From assembly GCF_002079055.1 (NCBI RefSeq), contig NC_047502.1, positions 62,001 to 126,000 of the forward strand: a DNA stretch of 64,000 nt. Reading direction: 5' to 3'. Shown in pieces: positions 10,071-22,496 of this stretch. The DNA is from Saccharomyces paradoxus (taxonomy: Eukaryota > Ascomycota > Saccharomycetes > Saccharomycetales > Saccharomycetaceae). The position numbers and the translations under genes are program-made. The notes under the pieces were generated by a model. It had not been told where the DNA came from, did no database searches, and worked only from the letters and a program-made list of their open reading frames with translations. Position 1 is the stretch's first letter. Each line of letters starts with the position of its first letter.

Positions 10071-11090
10071 CTACACTGATTTTACCTTGGGTATATTAGC
10101 CTTCTTCTTGTTGAGCGCTTCCCAGGTGATTCCACCAAATACCACGAATATCCCCACCCATTGTTGGAAACGCACACTCTTACCGAAGACTATAATACTC
10201 AAAATCATCGAGACCATTTTCCTGGTTACTGTTATCATGATCAAGACTAAAGAGCCAAATTGTTCCAAAGTATAGAAAATAAAACATTGTCCCATGGCGC
10301 CACAAACCGAATAAAGCATCAGATAGCCCCACACTTGTGGGTCCATCTTCAATACTGAAACGGCATTTTCCCATTGTTTGCAGTCAATCACAATAAAATA
10401 CAAAATGTTCCACAATACCACAAAGAGGTTCAGCGTGAACATCAGGTGCGCACCTGTTATCAAAGTTTGCTTTCCCTTCTCTTTGGCCTTGTTGACCTTG
10501 AGTAACTTATCCTGAGTGGCATTCGTTAATCCATCAAGGAATAAACTGGAGAAAAGCATTCCAAACCCTTGTAATTTGTTGCCGCTTCTGTTGTCATTAA
10601 GGGATCTCTTCAATTTTTTACCATCGTTGCCACCTATAGTGAAAATAGTGACACCGAGGCTTACCAAGACGGCTACAACTTTTTTCTGGCTTGGTATGGG
10701 CGTTCTATACAAAAGCAAATGCACTAATAACACGGGAATCATCTTGCATGACTTGGCTAACATATAAGTAAGATAATCCACGTACTTCAAAGAAGTTGTA
10801 GCCAGCGGACCTGAACTACTCTGTGTAAATGAAATCAACACCAATTGTTTCCAATGATCCTGGATCATTTTCTTTGGCGGATATTCCACCTTTTTCCAGT
10901 TTAAATACAGGTATCCCATCACCATTGCCACAGAAGCCTGTATGAGGGCTATTACATTAGGGAATTGGAACTTTCCCATGGAGTTTGGCCAAGTTCTTGT
11001 GGCCAAAGGCTCCTGTACTAATGCCCAGGTTAAAAACGTAGCATAGATCCCAATCGCACAGATCACCAAACTGGAAGTACTTCCCGCCAT
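10071..11090 (-). CDS. HUT1: Hut1, ER UDP-galactose/UDP-glucose transporter
   Basis: Nucleotide-sugar transporter of the SLC35B1 family in the ER membrane, proposed to bring UDP-sugars into the lumen. The 339 residues match the S. cerevisiae length. About eight to ten hydrophobic segments are spread along the protein. The C-terminus is lysine-rich (EALNKKKANIPKVKSV), as often seen in ER-retained family members. Conserved segments such as YVDYLTYMLAKSCKMIPV and ITVTRKMVSMILSI are typical of the family. The gene converges on YPL245W with only 64 bp between stop codons and diverges from SRP68. Confidence 0.95.
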   Translation of the reverse strand: MAGSTSSLVICAIGIYATFLTWALVQEPLATRTWPNSMGKFQFPNVIALIQASVAMVMGYLYLNWKKVEYPPKKMIQDHWKQLVLISFTQSSSGPLATTSLKYVDYLTYMLAKSCKMIPVLLVHLLLYRTPIPSQKKVVAVLVSLGVTIFTIGGNDGKKLKRSLNDNRSGNKLQGFGMLFSSLFLDGLTNATQDKLLKVNKAKEKGKQTLITGAHLMFTLNLFVVLWNILYFIVIDCKQWENAVSVLKMDPQVWGYLMLYSVCGAMGQCFIFYTLEQFGSLVLIMITVTRKMVSMILSIIVFGKSVRFQQWVGIFVVFGGITWEALNKKKANIPKVKSV

Positions 11091-11573
11091 ACAAAAACAC
11101 GAATACTACCTTGACTGCCTCTCTTTGTTGCCTTGAAATTTTGTTTTTAATTACATTGCTGTCATTTTTTCATGTTCGATGGATCTACGAAAACTACCTC
11201 AAGAAGCGATCTCCAGGGCAGCATTGGAACAGAAACAACTAATAGTTCTGGTATCATGCAAACCAAGCAATGAACTCAAACGACATATCCCCATGCAGTC
11301 ATTTGATTGGAGAAAACCTTTATAAACGACCCGGTCAATATGATTAATGTAGCATTTCGCTGTCTTCGCCACCTCGTTGTTCGTGATAAGCTCTGAAAAT
11401 TTTTTTTGGAATGGATTTGCCAGAGTTAATCCAACAATATTAGCATAAACGAGCAACTGGAAACTTGGTGATTTGGATTTCTAGAGTGTCAAAGTGATCA
11501 ATTGTATTATATTACAACGTCATTTTCTTTTCTCTCAATACTGAACAAAAACTAGGCACGCTCGAAACTGAAG
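11091..11573. promoter_or_regulatory. Intergenic: divergent HUT1/SRP68 promoter
   Basis: A 483-bp gap between two divergent genes, so it should contain both promoters. An 85-codon minus-strand frame inside it (11199..11456) begins with TTG and I do not accept it. I see no strong factor site. Confidence 0.5.
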
Positions 11574-13373
11574 ATGGTTGCCTATTCTCCAATCATTGCC
11601 ACCTATGGTAATCGTGCGGAACAGTTTTTAGAAACAGATTCTGATTTCGCCAAATATCATGCCAAATTGAATAAAAAGTTGCAACATTTGAGGAGCCGTT
11701 GCCATTTGGTCACTAAGGACACCAAGAAATACTCAAGTAAAAATAAGTACGGCGAAATTAACTCCGAAGATTATGATCACAAGACTAAGTTGATTGGTGT
11801 TTTGATTTTATTACATGCTGAAAGAGACTTGGCATTGGCTGAAACTTTGAAATTGAGAGCTCGCCAAAGAGGAAAGTTAAAGAAAAGTGAAGGAAAGGTT
11901 CTGTCCACAAGGTTAAAGAAGGCTTGCAAGACTGCTGATAAATTGGTCAACGTCACTCAAAATGAACACCAATGGATAACCCGTGTGCAGTATTTATCCT
12001 TTGCCAAATTGACACATGCCGAATATCTAATTAATGGAAAAAGGTTTAAGAGAAAGGACAGTGCCAAAATTTCGAACAACTTAGCCCTCGTTTTCGCCGC
12101 ATTGGAACATTTAAAAAATCTAAATTTATTATCCGAAGAAGTCGTAGATAACATTGTTAATAAATACCAGTACTCCCTCAAGCAATACGCAGGAAATCTA
12201 ATTACAACACCTGAAATAAATAACTTTATTGTTGAAAGAGTTCAATCCGATGAGAATAAAGACGATGAGCTAGTGAAATTGTTATTGGACAATGGATTCA
12301 ATATGAAAAAAATCACAACCTCCACTGAAGATCAAAAGGCTACCACTAACATAAACTGGAGGTCTTTCAACGCCAAGATAATGGATGCTGAAGTCGCTCA
12401 ATTTTTGGAACAAGGTCTATCCATACACCCAACTCAGATTCCTCAATATACACAGAAGCTATCAAAATTGGAAAAAGCTTTAGACCGCCATGAATTTTAC
12501 ATTGCAAACCACGACGATCAAGACGACATAGATGAGATGGTTGAAAATAGTTCTGAGAACAACCAGATCATTTTAGCCTACATTAAATATAATATTCTTT
12601 TGACTTCTATTTCTCGTGAGAGAGATTTGTTTGCTCATTTGTGGAACCAATGGCTGAAATTGAATACTTCAATACCATCGAAGTTAACAAAATATAAAGA
12701 AATGGATCGTATTGTGAAAAATCTGGCAAAATATTTATCGGACATCATGGAACTACCTGGTGTTTATTCAGATGACGAGTTGCTAAGTCAATTAGACTTG
12801 TGTAAGCTATATTTCCAGCTATTTCTGAATACGGGCTGCCTAAGCGTTTTATATCAATCGAAGGGTAGATATATGGAAGCGTTAGCTCTATATGTGGACG
12901 CTTACCAAAGATTAGAAGACAAACTCTCTGAAATTGGAACTTTAGATGAAGTTTTACTTCCAGCGACTCTTTTGTCTTTGAATTCTATCCGAAGTCTACA
13001 AAAGAGAATCGAAAACGGTGGTAATAGTGTCATTACTCTCGCTGAATATGAAAAAGGAAATCATGGTGACAACCCGGGAAAATATGATTTGACAGTAATT
13101 GAAAAATTGGATAGTAAAAAAGTAGTGCCAACGGACATACAGTTAAAGAATTTATTCCCTCTTAAACCAAAAATGCTACCCGTTCCTAGTAAACCAACAC
13201 TTTTCGATTTAGCCTTCAACTACATAACGTATGATAAGCAAGAAACCCCAGAGCCCCACTTGAAAGACTCCGTCACGGAAACCGAGAGCGCCTCTCTAAC
13301 ACCAATTTCTAATGAGCAGATGAAAGGGGAACCTAGGAAGAAGCGTGGTTTCTTGGGCCTATTTGGTCGCTAA
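11574..13373 (+). CDS. SRP68: Srp68, signal recognition particle subunit
   Basis: Core SRP protein that, with Srp72, binds the SRP RNA and is needed for co-translational targeting to the ER. The 599 residues match the S. cerevisiae length. The N-terminal half is basic and helical (RNA-binding domain, about residues 20-220, with KKLQHLRSRCHLV and RARQRGKLKKSEGK). Tetratricopeptide-like helices follow (for example YMEALALYVDAYQRLEDKLSE near 440). The C-terminus ends in a basic patch (EPRKKRGFLGLFGR). The start is the ATG at 11574. Confidence 0.96.
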   Translation: MVAYSPIIATYGNRAEQFLETDSDFAKYHAKLNKKLQHLRSRCHLVTKDTKKYSSKNKYGEINSEDYDHKTKLIGVLILLHAERDLALAETLKLRARQRGKLKKSEGKVLSTRLKKACKTADKLVNVTQNEHQWITRVQYLSFAKLTHAEYLINGKRFKRKDSAKISNNLALVFAALEHLKNLNLLSEEVVDNIVNKYQYSLKQYAGNLITTPEINNFIVERVQSDENKDDELVKLLLDNGFNMKKITTSTEDQKATTNINWRSFNAKIMDAEVAQFLEQGLSIHPTQIPQYTQKLSKLEKALDRHEFYIANHDDQDDIDEMVENSSENNQIILAYIKYNILLTSISRERDLFAHLWNQWLKLNTSIPSKLTKYKEMDRIVKNLAKYLSDIMELPGVYSDDELLSQLDLCKLYFQLFLNTGCLSVLYQSKGRYMEALALYVDAYQRLEDKLSEIGTLDEVLLPATLLSLNSIRSLQKRIENGGNSVITLAEYEKGNHGDNPGKYDLTVIEKLDSKKVVPTDIQLKNLFPLKPKMLPVPSKPTLFDLAFNYITYDKQETPEPHLKDSVTETESASLTPISNEQMKGEPRKKRGFLGLFGR

Positions 13374-13657
13374 TATCTTTGTAGTATCACTGTATTTTTA
13401 CCACTATATAAATTTTTCCTTTAAAGAAATGATGATTGCCAACCATAGTAACAGAAAAACGAAGTGCGTCACTTAACATATCTCCTTTTTAATTTATCAA
13501 AAAATCAAAAAACGACGGTACATACTAAAAAGAAGATGTTTAGTGTCCTTTACATGACTATATGTTAAAATTATTATACGGCTAAAGATACAAATACAAA
13601 GTATAAATAAATTTTAGTGACGGCTCTTGTTCAATATACACAAAAGGGGGTCATTTA

Positions 13658-16600
13658 TTACAGAGAGTCTCTTTTATAGAAAAAACTTACAACCAAATGC
13701 AGTAATTGGCTATTGTTAACAACAATGTTGGAATGGAATAATTTCCATGTCTCGACTTTTGGTTCAACTTGAGTCTTCATCAAGTCCTTAAATGAAAAAG
13801 AATCAACATCGTCCGAGTATCGTTTATCAGGTCCTTTTCTTTTATCAATCATTTGAATACCGAATTTGGAACCATCTGATGTGGAAATTTTAAATATTAT
13901 ATCTGGGAATTTAGGACCGCTCGAACCAAAGACTTTTACAGTCAGTTCAGCTAATTTTTCACCTCTGATGTTTTTAAGCACGCCTCTTTCATACAACTGC
14001 TTTGTGCTCCATTTAAACTTCATTCCCTGTAATTCGGAACGCTCTCTTCCTTGAACTTTTTTAACCGCATTCTTAAAATTTCCAAATTTACTTTTATGCA
14101 CTGGCGAAAAATCCCTAGCCTTCTGGAAATCTCTTATAGTATGGTCAATGTGTTTTTTCAACCTTGATAATTCTATATCTAAGCTGTGGTTCATTTCCGA
14201 AATTTTCGTAAGTGTTTCTTTTGTGATATAAATTTCCTGGGTTACATAATCGATGGCATAGTTGGGATTTTTAATTGTGTTAGCAATATCGTTTAAGAAA
14301 TTTTGCAACTTATTGTCAGAAGAGCAAAAAGTCCCTGTGCTTTCTAGTTCATGAATTTTTTTCAAAGTAATATTCTTTAATGTGAAGTATTCTAATGGCT
14401 TCAGCTTCTGTATCATTGGGTCATCTCTGATTTTAGGATTTTCCTTCAAAAGATTTGCAAAATTTGGTTCATCTTGAGGTAAAATTGTGCTAGTCGAAAG
14501 GTCATACAAATTGGTATCTACGTCTTCGATCTGCATCATGTACACAAATGCCCTTTTAACTTGGTCATAGATTTTCCTCATCTTGTCATCACTAACCAAG
14601 AATCGATATACAGATGCATCCAATTCCAAAGTGGTGCGTCCAGATCTTGGGAAGGATGAACTATCCAAATCCTTTTCCAAAATATCGTGCAAAATATCAG
14701 CTTCCGGAAATTCACTTAAATACTCTTCGAATTTGCTACTGATTTCCAAAACCTTTTCAGTTAATAATTCCAGTTTCGGGCTCGGTGATACCATATCTAG
14801 ATAAATCAATCTATCTCCCTCTTGTTCATACTCTGGATCTACTAACACATTATAAAGGACATCTTTGATATGTGGCTTTATTTCGTTAGCATACTGATTC
14901 AATGGATCCAAAAAACCATCGAAATTTTTCATTTCAAAAACAGTTGCCAAGGATTTAATTAGAGTCTCAATTTTTTGATTATTATTTTGAATGTTGCTGT
15001 CTTTGTATCCGTAATACTTCCTATTGACCAAATACTCAGAGACAAATACGTTCACCAGGATACTTGATATAGCTCTCAAGGAATCAATCTCCTCAGTATT
15101 CTTATCGGCAGCATAGCAGAAAATTTTGGTGCAAAGGTACCTGATTTCAACGGGAATAGTGTGGACCTTCCTGGTATAAATTTCAGCCACCATTTCAATC
15201 GTGTGCCATAAACACCTTAAGTTTTCAATAAACTTATTCTTGGTACTTGTATCGTCCACAGGCGAACAATGCTGAGGTGAGCTAAAGCCGTGTATTTCTT
15301 GATAAATTTTATATGGGTCACTTTCAAAATCTACTACCGGATCTGTCAAGTAGTCCAGAACTGGGACTATTATAGAAAAGAATTCTGGAAACTCTCTTTT
15401 CAAAAAATCTTGAAGAATGGTTTGCCAAAATTGCGATCGGTTACCAAGAAAGCTTCCAATGCTTGGAGCTTCATTAATCGCACTTTGTAGCATTTCACAA
15501 ACGAATCTCGTAAAATATGTCCTTTCTCTTTCATTCATCCTTTGATTTACTGTCCCAAATGTCATATAAACATTCTTGGCAACAAAGTCTGGCTCTTTCG
15601 AATACAATAATTTCCAATAAGAGGGATCAACTTGCAGCATATAAAAAAGTTTCTCATATTTTGGGTATTTAGACTTCGGTATCCTGGAGTCGGATATGCC
15701 GAGTTCATGGTCTCTATCTTTTAACAGTCCATATTTTTCCAATACTCCGTTCATGTTTAGTTGTTGTCTTATGCTTTTCAGTAATCGTTCCTTCTTCATA
15801 TTCTCAGAATCAAGAGAGGCTTGGCAACTTTCCAACTCATTTTGTACCTCTTCAATGGTAGCTCTTCCATTGAGTAAAGGAACAAATTTTTTGACAGCCC
15901 AAAGACTTGGATTTGGACAGTCTAGAAGTTCCAAATATGCTGACCTTTGCAGACTTTTCCTAATCCAGCTTTGAATCATAATAATCGATCTTACATTCCT
16001 CTTGTAAAAACTCGATTTTTGATCCAAGCTTTGGCGTACCAAGGCGCCTCTAGAAAACGCTTGAAATATTGCTAAATTATTATATTCCACAATGTCATCC
16101 ACTAAATCTAATGTGTAACGGACCAAGATACCTCTAACTAAACCTTGAAGATCGTGTACGGTTCCATCGAGATTATCCTCGGGCCCAAACAGTGACCTTA
16201 TTTTATGCCTTAAAGCCTTGCCGTGCATACAGGCAGATAATTGAATAATATTACAGTTTTCTTCTTTTAGTGAATATATTAATGATTCCAAGCACGAACG
16301 CGTAAATTTTCCCCTAATCAAACTTTGCAAATTCGCAATATTTTCTTTATGTACTTCATGCATAGCGGTTAATATCGCGTCCTCTGAACTTCTTACAGCA
16401 TTGCCTCTGATGATTGCTGAGAAGCTCATAATACTTTCTCGTTCATCCTTTAACTTTGTGTTGAGGGACATCACCTTTTTTCTTACATGAGAAGCACGCA
16501 TGTGCGACTGCAATTTTATCAAAGGTTGATAAGAAATCTCGATATCATTTAACTTTGTGTTAACGTTTGTCTTCAACAATTTTGACCGACAATATGCTTG

Positions 16601-18145
16601 GAAAAGTTCGACAGTACATGAATACCTTGACAGTGTAAATTTCAATTTATCGTATTGGTATCGAATTCTACTACCCTTGATTTGGGACTGAATCTCCACG
16701 ACATGAGGAACGTCAATCTTTGCTCTTCTTATTGGTAAATAAACCGGCGATAACTGTCTAAACTTATATCCTCTTAGACGTGCTTGAAATTTTAATATAT
16801 CTTGTTCAAAAAGGCTCAGCAATCTTTTTTGAATGTATAGGTTGAAACGAGTATTAACTCCTCGACAGATGTTTTGCAGTTGTACCACCTTCTCCAAAAA
16901 TTGCTCCTCTGTCATCCTTTCTCTTCTCATAGGAGAATAATGAGAAGGTGAGTATTTGAAAGTCTCGTAATAATTCAAATCTTCCTCTCTTGCACGACTC
17001 CTTCTAGTATAGAAATCTGTATCATACGTCAAGTATTTCGAGATGGTAGGAGAATAATATGAAAGACTTTTATTTTTAATGGGGCTATATTCTAAAGATG
17101 GCATGGGGCCTAAAAGACTCGGTTCAATGGGTGTGAATTTCCTCTTCTCAATAATGACATCCGAGGTTGACATTTTTGGCAGTTCATAATGTGGTGAAGA
17201 TGTATGATAAGAATCATAATTATTAGCATCAGTTATATTCTTTCTTGGGGTAATTAACACCTCTTCCGCTGGTATATTCGGCCTTTCAAATTTATTAAAG
17301 TCTTTTATCAATCCGCTTCTTTTTTCTTTTGATTCCTTAGGCGAAGCTGGTGCGGCATTGATATTTGTTCCCAAGGACTTGAAATCCCTTATCCTAGGCC
17401 ATGTTTTTTTACAGGCTGCGATTTCTTCTTTAGTAAAACTTATTTGGCCAGATACATTCGTTAAAGCGGGCGTTTTGCCTGGCCATTTTTTATTGATCAT
17501 TGATATAAGGATATGCAAGGTTTCAAAAACCTGGGGGATATTTTTCTTGTTGTAGAGATCTTGTAGTTCGAATCTAAAGGAGTCTGGAACACCAACGTGT
17601 TCCACTAAGCCAAAAAAGGCATTAATGTTCTGAGTGTGTTTAAATTGTAGTTTACCACCAGCAGGAAATATAACCGTTGCTAAATCTGGATTTATCCTTT
17701 GGGTTAGCTTGGCCAAGAAAACACCATTTCTTAATGCGTCTCCAACACATAACTCTATTTCTGATGGTAATGCTTCCTCAATAACAGCTTCAATCCATAT
17801 CTTGACTTCTGAGACCCTGCATAAAAACTCGTAGTACCTTAATTCTATTTTCGAATAATTACTTAAGTCTACCGTATATTTTCCTACGAGTTTGTTAGGA
17901 AGGGATGGTTTCTGCTTTGATATTGTACTTTCTACTTTTTGTGATAAAAGTGCCGTAGAGTTGTTGCTAGCCGACGTCTTATTTTTTAGGTGACTTGGTG
18001 ACGCTAAATTTGACGAAGAGTTAATCTTAGAGCTTGACAGCGGTCTCAGAGGCGGAGCCACATCAGTGCCTAAGTTTTCCACATAACGGCTTAAGAAAGA
18101 ATTATTATTGCTTGATTTTGAAGGAGAACCTGAAAATGCCGTCAT
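13658..18145 (-). CDS. IQG1: Iqg1, IQGAP-family cytokinesis scaffold
   Basis: The single yeast IQGAP, essential for actomyosin ring assembly; it binds actin, calmodulin and myosin light chain Mlc1. The 1495 residues match S. cerevisiae. In order: a disordered Ser/Asn-rich N-terminus, a calponin-homology domain (about 105-225), a basic Ser-rich stretch with SPIK/SPSH-type Cdk-like sites, a long run of IQ-like repeats (about 430-740, with motifs such as IQSQIKGSRIR and LQSLIRGKFTR), a RasGAP-related domain (about 860-1150) and a RasGAP C-terminal domain. RasGAP-related domains of this family are known to lack GAP activity. The start is the ATG at 18145, and the gene converges on SRP68. Confidence 0.97.
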   Translation of the reverse strand: MTAFSGSPSKSSNNNSFLSRYVENLGTDVAPPLRPLSSSKINSSSNLASPSHLKNKTSASNNSTALLSQKVESTISKQKPSLPNKLVGKYTVDLSNYSKIELRYYEFLCRVSEVKIWIEAVIEEALPSEIELCVGDALRNGVFLAKLTQRINPDLATVIFPAGGKLQFKHTQNINAFFGLVEHVGVPDSFRFELQDLYNKKNIPQVFETLHILISMINKKWPGKTPALTNVSGQISFTKEEIAACKKTWPRIRDFKSLGTNINAAPASPKESKEKRSGLIKDFNKFERPNIPAEEVLITPRKNITDANNYDSYHTSSPHYELPKMSTSDVIIEKRKFTPIEPSLLGPMPSLEYSPIKNKSLSYYSPTISKYLTYDTDFYTRRSRAREEDLNYYETFKYSPSHYSPMRRERMTEEQFLEKVVQLQNICRGVNTRFNLYIQKRLLSLFEQDILKFQARLRGYKFRQLSPVYLPIRRAKIDVPHVVEIQSQIKGSRIRYQYDKLKFTLSRYSCTVELFQAYCRSKLLKTNVNTKLNDIEISYQPLIKLQSHMRASHVRKKVMSLNTKLKDERESIMSFSAIIRGNAVRSSEDAILTAMHEVHKENIANLQSLIRGKFTRSCLESLIYSLKEENCNIIQLSACMHGKALRHKIRSLFGPEDNLDGTVHDLQGLVRGILVRYTLDLVDDIVEYNNLAIFQAFSRGALVRQSLDQKSSFYKRNVRSIIMIQSWIRKSLQRSAYLELLDCPNPSLWAVKKFVPLLNGRATIEEVQNELESCQASLDSENMKKERLLKSIRQQLNMNGVLEKYGLLKDRDHELGISDSRIPKSKYPKYEKLFYMLQVDPSYWKLLYSKEPDFVAKNVYMTFGTVNQRMNERERTYFTRFVCEMLQSAINEAPSIGSFLGNRSQFWQTILQDFLKREFPEFFSIIVPVLDYLTDPVVDFESDPYKIYQEIHGFSSPQHCSPVDDTSTKNKFIENLRCLWHTIEMVAEIYTRKVHTIPVEIRYLCTKIFCYAADKNTEEIDSLRAISSILVNVFVSEYLVNRKYYGYKDSNIQNNNQKIETLIKSLATVFEMKNFDGFLDPLNQYANEIKPHIKDVLYNVLVDPEYEQEGDRLIYLDMVSPSPKLELLTEKVLEISSKFEEYLSEFPEADILHDILEKDLDSSSFPRSGRTTLELDASVYRFLVSDDKMRKIYDQVKRAFVYMMQIEDVDTNLYDLSTSTILPQDEPNFANLLKENPKIRDDPMIQKLKPLEYFTLKNITLKKIHELESTGTFCSSDNKLQNFLNDIANTIKNPNYAIDYVTQEIYITKETLTKISEMNHSLDIELSRLKKHIDHTIRDFQKARDFSPVHKSKFGNFKNAVKKVQGRERSELQGMKFKWSTKQLYERGVLKNIRGEKLAELTVKVFGSSGPKFPDIIFKISTSDGSKFGIQMIDKRKGPDKRYSDDVDSFSFKDLMKTQVEPKVETWKLFHSNIVVNNSQLLHLVVSFFYKRDSL

Positions 18146-18414
18146 TTTTTTTGCACAACCTTGTTACAGATGATTGAACAGCTGTAATCAGTTTCCTGGC
18201 ATATAATCTATGGTTTGGTCGACTAATTTTCTTATGCGATAGAAGCCTGATGTTTTCTGATATCAATAACAGGGTTTCTTAATTTCGAGATGAAAGAATT
18301 TGTATTGTTTACACTTTCCTATTTAGGATATGCTATTGATGGCATGCTTAAATAACTATATACGATATACAACTATGCTGCTAATTTTAGTGTTATGTAG
18401 TTCAATATGAAGGG

Positions 18415-19295
18415 CTAAAAGTAAGCATGAAATAATTGCATTGTATCTCTTTCACAAATATCAAAATCTTCAAACGCAAAAGCAAAATTGTCCTCAGTTT
18501 TGTCGCTTTGGAAGGGGTTAGAAAAATCTTGTATAAGGAGGTGTTCCCGAGTACTTGCGTTGAAAATACAGTTGAGGCAATTTTCCATGATTACCACTTG
18601 TTTGCAATCAATACTTGATGAAAGTTTTTCTATCAAAATTTTGCAATTTTCCAAACCACGTAAACGGATTTGAATGTTTCCTTCCGAAGGGAAATGCAAA
18701 AAAATTATAGAATCCGTACAATCGGTGATGAATATACTGCCTGTTTGGAAATATACTCTTTGTAGATTTATGACACTTTTAGTAATACTGCGGAAATATA
18801 ATGAGCCGGAAAGAGCAACACTGCCACAATAATTTCCTGTTGACGCAACAGTACATAATTCTAAATTTTCAAATGCTGAATCCCCTTTCTCCAAAATGTA
18901 ATGTTTTCTCACAGCAGTGGTATTACCTGGCGTACTCGCAGGCTCTGTACGTACCAATCTCTCCTGAACTGCTGTTGATAGATTCTTCTGTTTGAAAGAG
19001 AACATTCGCTTTTTGCCCTTTGATTTAGACAGTTCTGCGTTAACAGATTTTAGAATATTTTCTATATTATTAGAAAAGCGTTCTTTTTCATAGGATGTCA
19101 GAGAATGTGATACAGCATTCAGCTCACTTCGAAGACTTGTGGTCTTACTCTGTAAGGTTTTGTAGTCATTTGTCTCCGAAAGTTCCCCTTCAAGCTCTAC
19201 TCATAAAACGTATACAGAATAACGCAGTGTTAGTTGGGTGCACAGTGAATACAAATGAGTTTCAACATACCCTTTATCTTTGTAGCAAAGTCCAT
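18415..19295 (-). CDS. CIN2: Cin2, tubulin-folding cofactor C-like GAP, two exons
   Basis: Homologue of tubulin cofactor C that acts with Cin1 and the Arl2-like GTPase Cin4 in beta-tubulin folding. The 3' frame alone lacks the family's helical N-terminus. Adding a 25-nt first exon (19271..19295, MDFATKIK) through an intron at 19197..19270 gives a continuous 268-residue protein, the known S. cerevisiae length. The junction makes a GAG codon and leads into [13 protein letters not shown]. Residues 1-90 form a charged coiled coil. The C-terminal half is a C-CAP/TBCC beta-helix ([45 protein letters not shown]). The catalytic arginine of cofactor C was not assigned with certainty. Confidence 0.93.
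19197..19270 (-). other. CIN2: Spliceosomal intron of CIN2
   Basis: A 74-nt intron read on the minus strand: 5' splice site GTATGT, a branch-point candidate AACTAAC at 19229..19235 (the usual yeast sequence is TACTAAC) and a 3' TAG ending at 19197. It interrupts codon 9 after its first base. The position after only 25 coding bases and the short length fit yeast introns. Confidence 0.85.
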
Positions 19296-19552
19296 TTATT
19301 CTTAGGCTGCTCGAGTTATATTCCTTGACATATTCCATGACTTCATTTTTTTTTTGGCGCTTTCTATAGTATTGATTGCGTCGGAATAATATAAAAGCCA
19401 CTCTAAAAAAATTATACTGTAATATTTTTTTTTCCTTTTTTACCTATTTAGTTCCATGCAGATGCTCTATTTACACACTTATTTATTGATTGAATACTAT
19501 ACGTTATATTATATGTTTTGTTTGTAACCTAATTGAGGCCACAAGGTTCTAC

Positions 19553-21712
<2,160 letters not shown>

Positions 21713-21812
21713 TTATAGCACTCTATTTCTATCAGATTTAGTTTCTTGAAATCTACAACAGCAAAAGGAAATGAAAGGGCCACAGATATCAAGAATTGAG
21801 GGATAAGCTGCG

Positions 21813-21820
21813 TATTTATA
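21813..21820 (-). promoter_or_regulatory. TATA box of HSP82
   Basis: TATAAATA on the minus strand, about 130 bp upstream of the HSP82 ATG and about 80 bp downstream of the heat-shock element. The order and spacing fit the known promoter. Confidence 0.75.
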
Positions 21821-21899
21821 TGTTTTAGGGGGCGGTGGAAGAACCTGGTTGGTATTAAGATGGGAATTAACCGCTCATAGAACCTTGCGCGTATTTTTC

Positions 21900-21917
21900 T
21901 TCCACGGCGTTCTAGAA
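21900..21917 (-). promoter_or_regulatory. Heat-shock element (Hsf1 site) of HSP82
   Basis: Read on the plus strand, units TTC at 21900, TTC at 21910 and GAA at 21915 stand in 5-bp register; the unit expected at 21905 is degenerate. This matches the strong HSE1 of the HSP82 promoter. Weaker TTC/GAA units continue at 21944-21966. Confidence 0.75.
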
Positions 21918-22496
21918 AAAAAATGAAAAACCCAAAAAATTTCTTCAAAACTCGAAAGAATCAGAATTTGTTCGAGCGATAGGTGGCAAGCCTTTGGGTG
22001 TGTAATCCAATTAGACTTTATTTCTGCTTTTTTTTGCGTATATCGAGGATGTGATGCACCACACGCTCTCATATTGGCTCAAATGGGAGGTACGCCAAAC
22101 ACTAATATGCACGCGCAAAGCACATCACATTATAAAACTATCTTGTTACTTAGGTGTCCTTCAAATATCACCGCCCCTTTAATCCTCCTCTTAGCAGTTA
22201 TTCTTGCCACGAGGGATCAAAAGTCCCGTGCCACTAATTACAGGAAAAGGGAAATAGGACAATACCATTTGCTGTCACTGTCATAATATCATTATAAACG
22301 GATATATGAAATTTTCATAGAAAAAAAGAGGTAAGTAATAAAAGAAAAGAGAGAATCTGAAAAAAAATCGATGAGATAATTATCAGCTATATGAAACAAA
22401 AGGAATTGCTGAACGATAAACAAAATTGTCCGCGCTCTATCTCAAAGACACTAGTTGCAAACAAAGAAAAAAAAACGAATATAAATACACGCAGAT

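Noticed and set aside
11199-11456. 85-codon minus-strand frame in the HUT1/SRP68 gap
   Set aside because: It begins with TTG, has no upstream ATG in frame, and shows no recognised protein feature.
22083-22286. 67-codon plus-strand frame with one hydrophobic stretch in the HSP82/YAR1 gap
   Set aside because: A single Leu/Ile-rich stretch is common by chance in AT-rich DNA and nothing else supports a gene.
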